From Osmia lignaria lignaria (lineage: Eukaryota; Arthropoda; Insecta; Hymenoptera; Megachilidae): a stretch of DNA of 64,000 nt. Numbering within the stretch: position 1 is the first letter of the stretch; each line of letters opens with the position of its first letter. The DNA lies in contig NW_027478169.1 in assembly GCF_051020975.1 (NCBI RefSeq), positions 12,586,001 to 12,650,000 on the forward strand, read 5' to 3'. Below are positions 34,365 to 43,701 of the stretch, in pieces. Position numbers and translations under genes: made by a program. Under the pieces are notes generated by a model, which saw nothing but the letters and a program-made list of their open reading frames with translations, was not told the origin of the DNA and ran no database searches.

Positions 34365-37300
34365 ATATCTCGGAAACGAAGCGAGCTATGGCAAAATGTT
34401 AAGAGACCTTTTTTGTAGAGAATTAAGTTTCCTACTTTTTATCTTCTATGATATTTTTTGATCAGATGCGTAGTTCTCGAGATATATCAAGATATTTAAA
34501 AGTTCCGAAGCCGCACCAACATAATAGAGATACAGAAACACCGTGGCCCCTCTCTTTGAGATAACTCTGCACTATTGCGAGCTGCAAATGCCACTTCCAG
34601 CTTAGCTGTGCAGAAGAAGAACAACAAGAAGAAGAAATATCTCGAAATATGTCCGTCAGGCCCCTTCCCTTGAGATAAATCTGCAAATATCTCGGAAACG
34701 AAGCGAGCTATGGCAAAATGTTAAGAGACTTTTTTGTAGAGAATTAAGTTTCCTACTTTTTATGTTCGATGATATTTTTTGATCAGATGCGTAGTTCTCG
34801 AGATATATCAAGATATTTAAAAGTTCCGAAGCAGCACCAACATAATAGAGGTACAGAAACACCGTGGCCTCTTTCTTTGAGATAACTCTGCACTATTGCG
34901 AGCTGCAAATGCCGCTTCGAGCTTAGCTGTGCAGAAGAAGAACAACAAGAAGAAGAAATATCTCGAAATATGTCCGTCAGACCCCTTCCCTTGAGATGAA
35001 TCTGCAAATATCTCGGAAACGAAGCGAGCTATGGCAAAATGTTAAGAGACCTTTTTTGTAGAGAATAATGTTTCCTACAATTTACGCTCTATGATATTTT
35101 TTGATCAGAAGCGTAGTTTTCGAGATATATCGAGATATTTAAAAGTTCCGAAGCCGCACCAACATAATAGAGATACAGAAACACCGTGGCCCCTTTCTTT
35201 GAGATAACTCTGCACTAGTGCGAGCCGCAAATGCCACTTCCAGCTTAGCTGTGCAGAGGAAGAACAACAAGAAGAAGAAATATCTCGAAATATGTCCGTC
35301 AGGCCCCTTCCCTTGAGATAAATCTGCAAATATCTCGGAAACGAAGCGAGCTATGGCAAAACGTTAAGAGACCTTTTTTGTAGAGAATTATGTTTCCTAC
35401 TTTTTATGTTCTATGATATTTTTTGATCAGACGCGTAGTTCTCGAGATATATCAAGATATTTAAAAGTTCCGAAGCCGCACCAACATAATAGAGATACAG
35501 AAACACCGTGGCCCCTTTCTTTGAGTTATCTCTGCACTATTGCGAGCTGCAAATGCCACTTCCAGCTTAGCTGTGCAGAAGAAGAACAACAAGAAGAAGA
35601 AATATCTCGAAATATGTCCGTGAGGCCCCTTCCCTTGAGATAAATCTGCAAATATCTCGGAAACGAAGCGAGCTATGGCAAAATGTTAAGATACCTTATT
35701 TGTAGAGAATTAAGTTTCCTACTTTTTGTGTTCTATGATATTTTTTGATCAGATGCGTAGTTCTCGAGATATATCAAGATATTTAAAAGTTCCGAAACCG
35801 CACCAACATAATAGAGATACAGAAACACCGTGGCCCCTTTCTTTGAGATAACTGTGCACTAGTGCGAGCCGCAAATGCCACTTCCAGCTTAGCTGTGCAG
35901 AAGAAGAACAACAAGAAGAAGAAATATCTCGAAATATGTCCGTCAGACCCCTTCCCTTGAGATGAATCTGCAAATATCTCGGAAACGAAGCGAGCTATGG
36001 CAAAATGTTAAGAGACCTTTTTTGTAGAGAATAATGTTTCCTACAATTTACGCTCTATGACATTTTTTGATCAGAAGCGTAGTTCTCGAGATATATCAAG
36101 ATATTTAAAAGTTCCGAAGCCGCACCAACATAATAGAGATACAGAAACACCGTGGCCCCTTTCTTTGGGATAACTCTGCACTATTGCGAGCTGCAAATGC
36201 CACTTCCAGCTTAGCTGTGCAGAAGAAGAACAACAAGAAGAAGAAATATCTCGAAATATGTCCGTCAGGCCACTTCCCTTGAGATAAATCTGCAAATATC
36301 TCGGAAACGAAGCGAGCTATGGCAAAATGTTAAGAGCCCTTTTTTGTAGAGAATTAAGTTTCCTACTTTTTATGTTCGATGATATTTTTTGATCAGATGC
36401 GTAGTTCTCGAGATATATCAAGATATTTAAAAGTTCCGAAGCAGCACCAACATAATAGAGGTACAGAAACACCGTGGCCTCTTTCTTTGAGATAACTCTG
36501 CACTATTGCGAGCTGCAAATGCCGCTTCGAGCTTAGCTGTGCAGAAGAAGAACAACAAGAAGAAGAAATATCTCGAAATATGTCCGTCAGACCCCTTCCC
36601 TTGAGATGAATCTGCAAATATCTCGGAAACGAAGCGAGCTATGGCAAAATGTTAAGAGACCTTTTTTGTAGAGAATAATGTTTCCTACAATTTACGCTCT
36701 ATGATATTTTTTGATCAGAAGCGTAGTTTTCGAGATATATCGAGATATTTAAAAGTTCCGAAGCCGCACCAACATAATAGAGATACAGAAACACCGTGGC
36801 CCCTTTCTTTGAGATAACTCTGCACTAGTGCGAGCCGCAAATGCCACTTCCAGCTTAGCTGTGCAGAAGAAGAACAACAAGAAGAAGAAACTTCTCGAAA
36901 TATGTCCGTCAGGCCCCTTCCCTTGAGATAAATCTGCAAATATCTCGGAAACGAAGCGAGCTATGGCAAAATGTTAAGAGACCTTATGTGTAGGGAATTA
37001 AGTTTCCTACTTTTTATGTTCTATGATATTTTTTGATCAGAAGCGTAGTTTTCGAGATATATCGAGATACTTAAAAGTTCCGAAGCCGCAACAACATATT
37101 AGAGATACAGAAACACCGTGGCCCCTTTCTTTGAGATAACTGTGCACTAGTGCGAGCCGCAAATGCCACTTCCAGCTTAGCTGTGCAGTAGAAGAACAAC
37201 AAGAAGAAGAAATATCTCGAAATATGTCCGTCAGGCCCCTTCCCTTGAGATAAATCTGCAAATATCTCGGAAACGAAGCGAGCTATGGCAAAATGTTAAG

Positions 37301-37583
37301 AGACCTTTTTCGTAGAGAATTAAGTTTCCTACTTTTTATGTTCTATGATATTTTTTGATCAGATGCGTAGTTCTCGAGATATATCAAGATATTTAAAAGT
37401 TCCGAAGCCGCACCAACATAATACAGATACAGAAACACCGTGGCCCCTTTCTTTGAGATAACTCTGCACTAGTGCGAGCCGCAAATGCCACTTCCAGCTT
37501 AGCTGTGCAGAAGAAGAACAACAAGAAGAAGAAATATCTCGAAATATGTCCGTCAGGCCCCTTCCCTTGAGATAAATCTGCAA
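34365..37583. repeat. Mixed H, aataatg, R and G block
   Basis: Ten units. H units (some gcagcacc instead of gctgcacc) are followed by aataatg units, so the H-aataatg pairing persists. The unit ending 35007 has lost one C (gagactttttt). The unit ending 35651 has gagttatctc, which closes the antisense frame while lengthening a plus-strand frame by chance. The unit 36618-36939 has gaaacttctcg in place of gaaatatctcg. Confidence 0.72.
34687..35007. repeat. 321-bp H monomer
   Basis: One C missing at about 34729 (gagactttttt instead of gagacctttttt). Otherwise a standard H unit with gcagcacc. Confidence 0.82.
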
Positions 37584-38407
37584 ATATCTCGGAAACGAAG
37601 CGAGCTATGGCAAAATGTTGAGAGACCTTTTTTGTAGAGAATTAAGTTTCCTACTTTTTATGTTCTATAATATTTTTTGATCAGATGCGTAGTTCTCGAG
37701 ATATATCAAGATATTTAAAAGTTCCGAAGCCGCACCAACATAATAGAGATACAGAAACACCGTGGCTCCTTTCTTTGAGATAACTCTGCACTATTGCGAG
37801 CTGGAAATGCCACTTCCAGTTTAGCTGTGCAGAAGAAGAACAACAAGAAGAAGAAATATCTCGAAATATGTCCGTTAGGCCCCTTCCCTTGAGATAAATC
37901 TGCAAATATCTCGGAAACGAAGCGAGCTATGGCAAAATGTTAAGAGACCTTTTTTGTAGAGAATTAAGTTTCCTACTTTTTATGTTCTATGATATTTTTT
38001 GATCAGATGCGTAGTTCTCGAGATATATCAAGATATTTAAAAGTTCCGAAGCCGCACCAACATAATAGAGATACAGAAACACCGTGGCCCCTTTCTTTGA
38101 GATAACTCTGCACTATTGCGAGCTGGAAATGCCACTTCCAGTTTAGCTGTGCAGAAGAAGAACAACAAGAAGAAGAAATATCTCGAAATATGTCCGTTAG
38201 GCCCCTTCCCTTGAGATAAATCTGCAAATATCTCGGAAACGAAGCGAGCTATGGCAAAATGTTAAGAGACCTTTTTTGTAGAGAATTAAGTTTCCTACTT
38301 TTTATGTTCTATGATATTTTTTGATCAGATGCGCAGTTCTCGAGATATATCAAGATATTTAAAAGTTCCGAAGCCGCACCAACATAATAGAGATACAGAA
38401 ACACCGT

Positions 38408-38434
38408 GGCCCCTTTCTTTGAGATAACTCTGCA
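38408..38434. repeat. Internal 27-bp direct repeat, copy 1
   Basis: Runs from ggcccctttctttgag to actctgca. It matches 24 of 27 bases of the segment 114 bp downstream in the same monomer. Contains AGATAA at 38422-38427. Suggests the 322-bp unit grew from a shorter sequence by internal duplication. Confidence 0.75.
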
Positions 38435-38474
38435 CTATTGCGAGCTGCAAATGCCACTTCCAGCTTAGCTGTGC

Positions 38475-38500
38475 AGAAGAAGAACAACAAGAAGAAGAAA
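38475..38500. repeat. GAA/CAA trinucleotide tract
   Basis: A purine-rich run built of GAA and CAA triplets, present once in every unit. It gives the Ser/Cys run in the antisense frame. The six 15-bp deletions fall exactly here between short gaagaag repeats, as expected of slippage or short-repeat recombination. Confidence 0.85.
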
Positions 38501-38521
38501 TATCTCGAAATATGTCCGTCA

Positions 38522-38548
38522 GGCCCCTTCCCTTGAGATAAATCTGCA
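38522..38548. repeat. Internal 27-bp direct repeat, copy 2
   Basis: Runs from ggccccttcccttgag to aatctgca and pairs with 38408-38434. Contains AGATAA at 38536-38541. A third, weaker relative is ctcgagatatatc, 129 bp further on in the next unit (11 of 13 bases against cttgagataaatc). Confidence 0.75.
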
Positions 38549-39515
38549 AATATCTCGGAAACGAAGCGAGCTATGGCAAAATGTTAAGAGACCTTTTTCG
38601 TAGAGAATTATCTTTCCTACAATTTATGTTCTATGATATTTTTTGATCAGAAGCGTAGTTTTCGAGATATATCGAGATATTTAAAAGTTCCGAAGCCGCA
38701 CCAACATAATAGAGATACAGAAACACCGTGGCCCCTTTCTTTGAGATAACTCTGCACTATTGCGAGCTGCAAATGCCACTTCCAGCTTAGCTGTGCAGAG
38801 GAAGAACAACAAGAAGAAGAAGTATCTCGAAATATGTCCGTCAGGCCCGTTCCTTTGAGCTGAATCTGCAAATATCTCGGAAACGAAGCGAACTATGGCA
38901 AAATGTTAAGAGACGTTTTTTGTAGAGAATTATGTTTCCTACAATTTATGTTCTATGATATTTTTTGATCAGAAGCGTAGTTTTCGAGATATATCGAGAT
39001 ATTTAAAAGTTCCGAAGCCGCACCAACATAATAGAGATACAGAAACACCGTGGCCCCTTTCTTTGAGATAACTCTGCACTATTGCGAGCTGCAAATGCCA
39101 CTTCCAGCTTAGCTGTGCAGAAGAAGAACAACAAGAAGAAGAAATATCTCGAAATATGTCCGTCAGGCCCCTTCCCTTGAGATAAATATGCAAATATCTC
39201 GGAAACGAAGCGAGCTATGGCAAAATGTTAAGAGACCTTTTTTGTAGAGAATTAAGTTTCCTACTTTTTATGTTGTATGATATTTTTTGATCAGATGCGT
39301 AGTTCTCGAGATATATCAAGATATTTAAAAGTTCCGAAGCCGCACCAACATAATAGAGATACAGAAACACCGTGGCCCCTTTCTTTGAGATAACTCTGCA
39401 CTATTGCGAGCTGCAAATGCCACTTCCAGCTTAGCTGTGCAGAGGAAGAACAACAAGAAGAAGAAATATCTCAAAATATGTCCGTCAGGCCAGTTCCTTT
39501 GAGCTGAATCTGCAA

Positions 39516-41769
39516 ATATCTCGGAAACGAAGCGAGCTATGGCAAAATGTTAAGAGACGTTTTTTGTAGAGAATTATGTTTCCTACAATTTATGTTCTAT
39601 GATATTTTTTGATCAGAAGCGTAGTTTTCGAGATATATCGAGATATTTAAAAGTTCCGAAGACGCACCAACATAATAGAGATACAGAAACACCGTGGCCC
39701 CTTTCTTTGAGATAACTCTGCACTAGTGCGAGCCGCAAATGCCACTTCCAGCTTAGCTGTGCAGAAGAAGAACAACAAGAAGAAGAAATATCTCGAAATA
39801 TGTCCGTTAGGCCCCTTCCCTTGAGATAAATCTGCAAATATCTCGGAAAGGAAGCGAGCTATGGCAAAATGTTAAGAGACCTTTTTTGTAGAGAATTAAG
39901 TTTCCTACTTTTTATGTTCTATGATATTTTTTGATCAGACGCGTAGTTCTCGAGATATATCAAGATATTTAAAAGTTCCGAAGCCGCACCAACATAATAG
40001 AGATACAGAAACACCGTGGCCCCTTTCTTTGAGATAACTCTGCACTATTGCGAGCTGCAAATGCCACTTCCAGCTTAGCTGTGCAGAGGAAGAACAACAA
40101 GAAGACGAAATATCTCGAAATATGTCCGTCAGGCCAGTTCCTTTGAGCTGAATCTGCAAATATCTCGGAAACGAAGCGAGCTATGGCAAAATGTTAAGAG
40201 ACGTTTTTTGTAGAGAATTATGTTTCTTGCAATTTATGTTCTATGATATTTTTTGATCAGAAGCGTAGTTTTCGAGATATATCGAGATATTTAAAAGTTC
40301 CGAAGACGCACCAACATAATAGAGATACAGAAACACCGTGGCCCCTTTCTTTGAGATAACTGTGCACTAGTGCGAGCCGCAAATGCCACTTCCAGCTTAG
40401 CTGTGCAGAAGAAGAACAACAAGAAGAAGAAATATCTCGAAATATGTCCGTCAGGCCCCTTCCCTTGAGATATATCTGCAAATATCTCGGAAACGAAGTG
40501 AGTTATGGCAAAATATTAAGAGACAGTTTTTGTAGAGAATTAAGTTTCCTACTTTTTATGTTCTATGATATTTTTTGATCAGACGCGTAGTTCTCGAGAT
40601 ATATCAAGATATTTAAAAGTTCCGAAGCCGCACCAACATAATAGAGATACAGAAACACCGTGGCCCCTTTCTTTGAGATAACTCTGCACTATTGCGAGCT
40701 GCAAATGCCACTTCCAGCTTAGCTGTGCAGAGGAAGAACAACAAGAAGACGAAATATCTCGAAATATGTCCGTCAGGCCAGTTCCTTTGAGCTGAATCTG
40801 CAAATATCTCGGAAACGAAGCGAGCTATGGCAAAATGTTAAGAGACGTTTTTTGTAGAGAATTATGTTTCTTGCAATTTATGTTCTATGATATTTTTTGA
40901 TCAGAAGCGTAGTTTTCGAGATATATCGAGATATTTAAAAGTTCCGAAGACGCACCAACATAATAGAGATACAGAAACACCGTGGCCCCTTTCTTTGAGA
41001 TAACTGTGCACTAGTGCGAGCCGCAAATGCCACTTCCAGCTTAGCTGTGCAGAAGAAGAACAACAAGAAGAAGAAATATCTCGAAATATGTCCGTCAGGC
41101 CCCTTCCCTTGAGATATATCTGCAAATATCTCGGAAACGAAGTGAGTTATGGCAAAATATTAAGAGACAGTTTTTGTAGAGAATTAAGTTTCCAACTTTT
41201 TATGTTCTATGATATTTTTTGATCAGATGCGTAGTTCTCGAGATATATCAAGATATTTAAAAGTCCCGAAGCCGCACCAACATAATAGAGATACAGAAAC
41301 ACCGTGGCCCCTTTCTTTGAGATAACTCTGCACTATTGCGAGCTGCAAATGCCACTTCCAGCTTAGCTGTGCTGAGGAAGAACAACAAGAAGAAGAAATA
41401 TCTCGAAATAAGTCCGTCAGGCCAGTTCCTTTGAGCTGAATCTGCAAATATCTCGGAAACGAAGCGAGCTATGGCAAAATGTTCAGAGACGTTTTTTGTA
41501 GACAATTATGTTTCCTACAATTTATGTTCTATGATATTTTTTGATCAGAAGCGTAGTTTTCGAGATATATCGAGATATTTAAAAGTTCCGAAGACGCACC
41601 AACATAATAGAGATACAGAAACACCGTGGCCCCTTTCTTTGAGATAACTGTGCACTAGTGCGAGCCGCAAATGCCACTTCCAGCTTAGCTGTGCAGAAGA
41701 AGAACAACAAGAAGAAGAAATATCTCGAAATATGTCCGTTAGGCCCCTTCCCTTGAGATAAATCTGCAA
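39516..41769. repeat. R/Q dimeric higher-order repeat (644-bp lag, about 3.5 copies)
   Basis: A-type R units with gaagacgcacc alternate with T-type Q units. The copies at 39838-40481 and 40482-41125 share rare marks (cagacgcg, aagacgaaat, tttcttgcaattt). From about 39890 to 40545 I saw no difference from the sequence 644 bp later. The outer units 39516-39837 and 41448-41769 share aaaggaagcg on their right. Confidence 0.85.
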
Positions 41770-43701
41770 ATATCTCGGAAAGGAAGCGAGCTATGGCAAA
41801 ATGTTAAGAGACCTTTTTTGTAGAGAATTATGTTTCCTACAATTTACCTTCTATGATATTTTTTGATCAGAAGCGTAGTTTTCGAGATATATCGAGATAT
41901 TTAAAAGTTCCGAAGCCGCACCAACATAATAGAGATTCAGAAACACCGTGGCCCCTTTCTTTGAGATAACTCTGCACTATTGCGAGCTGCAAATGCCACT
42001 TCCAGCTTAGCTGTGCGGAAGAAGAACAAGAAGAAGGAGAAATATCTCGAAATATGTCCGTCAGGCCCCTTCCCTTGAGATATATCTGCAAATATCTCGG
42101 AAACGAAACGAGCTATGGCAAAATGTTAAGAGACCTTTTTTGTAGAGAATTATGTTTCCTACACTTTATGTTGTATGATATTTTTTGATCAGATGCGTAG
42201 TTCTCGAGATATAACAAGATATTTAAAAGTTCCGAAGCTGCACCAACATAATAGAGGTACAGAAACACCGTGGCCTCTTTCTTTGAGATAACTCTGCACT
42301 TTTGCGAGCTGCAAATGCCACTTCCAGCTTAGCTGTGCAGAAGAGGAACAACAAGAAGAAGAAATATCTCGGAATATGTTCGTCAGGCCCCTTCCCTTGA
42401 GATAAATCTGCAAATATCTCGGAAACGATGCCAGCAATGGGAAAATGAAAAGAGACCTTTTTTGTAGAGAATTAAGTTTCCTACTTTTTATGTTCTATGA
42501 TATTTTTTGATCAGATGCGTAGTTCTCGAGATATATCAAGATATGTAAAAGTTCCGAAGCCGCACCAACATAATAGAGATACAGAAACACCGTGGCCCCT
42601 TTCTGTGAGATAACTCTGCACTATTGCGAGCAGCAAATGCCAGTTCCAGCTTAGCTGTGCAGAAGAAGTACAACAAGAACAAGAAATATCTCGGAATATG
42701 TCCGTCAGGCCCCTCCCCTTGAGCTAAATCTGCAAATATCTCGCATACGATGCGAGCTATGGCAAAATGTTAAGAGACCTTTTTTGTAGAGAATTATGTT
42801 TCCTACACTTTATGTTCTATGATATTTTTTGATCAGAAGCGTAGTTTTCGAGATATATCGAGATATTTAAAAGTTCCGAAGCCGCACCAACATAATAGAG
42901 ATACAGAAACACCGTGGCCTCTTTCTCTGAGATAACTCTGCACTATTGCGAGCTGCAAATGCCACTTCCAGCTTAGCTGTGCAGAAGAAGAACAACAAGA
43001 AGAAGAAATATTTCGAAATATGTCCGTCAGGCCCCTTCCCTTGAGATAAATGTGCAAATATCTCGGAAACGAAGCGAACTACGGCAAAATGTTAAGAGAC
43101 CTCTTTTGTAGAAAATTAGGTTTCCTACTTTTTATGTTCTATGATATTTTTTGATCAGATGCGTAGTTCTCGAGATATATCAAGATATTTAAAAGTTCCG
43201 AAGCTGCACCAACATAATAGAGGTACAGAAACACCGTGGCCTCTTTCTTTGAGATAACTCTGCACTATTGCGAGCTGCTAATGCCACTTCCAGCTTAGCT
43301 GTGCAGAAGAGGAACAACAAGAAGAAGAAATATCTCGGAATATGTTCGTCAGGCCCCTTCCCTTGAGCTAAATCTGCAAATATCTCGGAAACGATGCCAG
43401 CTATGGGAAAATGTTGAGAGACCTTTTTTGTAGAGAATTAAGTTTCCAACTTTTTACGTTCTATGATATTTTTTGATCAGATGCGTAGTTCTCGAGATAT
43501 ATCAAGATATGTAAAAGTTCGGAAGCCGCACCAACATAATAGAGATACAGAAACACCGTGGCCCCTTTCTGTGAGATAACTCTGCACTATTGCGAGCAGC
43601 AAATGCCAGTTCCAGCTTAGCTGTGCAGAAGAAGCACAACAAGAACAAGAAATATCTCGGAATATGTCCGTCAGCCCCCTCCCCTTGAGCTAAATCTGCA
43701 A
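41770..43701. repeat. Diverged patch with a two-unit cassette repeated at 966 bp
   Basis: The cassette 42092-42735 and its copy 43058-43701 share many otherwise rare changes: gaagaggaacaac, atctcggaatatg, acgatgccagc, gatatgtaaaag, ctgtgagataac, gcgagcagc, tgccagttcc, gagctaaatc and, just after, ctcgcatacgatgcgag. Three of these units have a TAG in the antisense frame. This patch is the least like the array consensus and may be older. Confidence 0.8.
42740..42756. repeat. Perfect 7-bp palindrome with 3-base loop
   Basis: CTCGCAT-ACG-ATGCGAG. Normal units have ctcggaaacgaagcgag here, where only CTCG/CGAG pairs. Repeated at 43706-43722. Confidence 0.85.

Larger units (their letters stand above)
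38228..38549. repeat. Reference T-type monomer (322 bp)
   Basis: A near-typical T-type copy, used as reference. In order: atatctcggaaacgaagcg; T6, T5 and T6 runs over about 50 bp; tgatcag; an XhoI-type CTCGAG at 38339-38344; atatatcaagatattt; ccgaagccgcacc; a cctttctttgagataactc segment; a cagcttagctg dyad; a GAA/CAA tract; atatctcgaaatatg; and ccttcccttgagataaatc. Typical T-type units read gcgtagttctcgag; this copy has gcgcag, a private substitution. Confidence 0.9.
38325..38549 (-). other. Recurrent antisense open frame, one per monomer; judged non-coding
   Basis: About 225 nt are open in the same place in most copies; this one is an example. The predicted 74-residue peptide begins at a TTG (first residues LQIYLKGRGLTD), has a Ser/Cys run from the GAA/CAA tract, and ends at the TGA within tgatcag (ctgatca read in reverse). 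The standard frame has no ATG at all. Upstream, the frame is closed by the TAG in ccatagctcg; where that site mutates (2902, 47565, 49175, 49819) the frame simply runs longer. Seventeen of 199 copies contain stops or destructive indels. The 322-bp period is 3n+1, so no frame reads through adjacent units. I see no signal peptide, known domain or splice context. Openness is best explained by copy homogenisation. Confidence 0.85.
37584..39515. repeat. Run of similar T- and A-type units
   Basis: Six units. The two N-type units ending 37905 and 38227 are adjacent and nearly the same, with ccgttaggcc and ctggaaatgcc. The last has atctcaaaatatg, which turns an Arg codon of the antisense frame into TGA. 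Confidence 0.72.

Noticed and set aside
35413..35643. Plus-strand open frame of 76 codons with an ATG
   Set aside because: Present in one unit only, because gagttatctc replaced gagataactc and removed a stop. No similar frame in the other copies.
38483..38540. Phased A-tract curvature, and separately a bacterial or phage replication origin with iterons
   Set aside because: The T-runs in each unit are about 27 and 18 bp apart, not a helical multiple. The repeats are far too long and numerous for iterons, and no replication gene is present.
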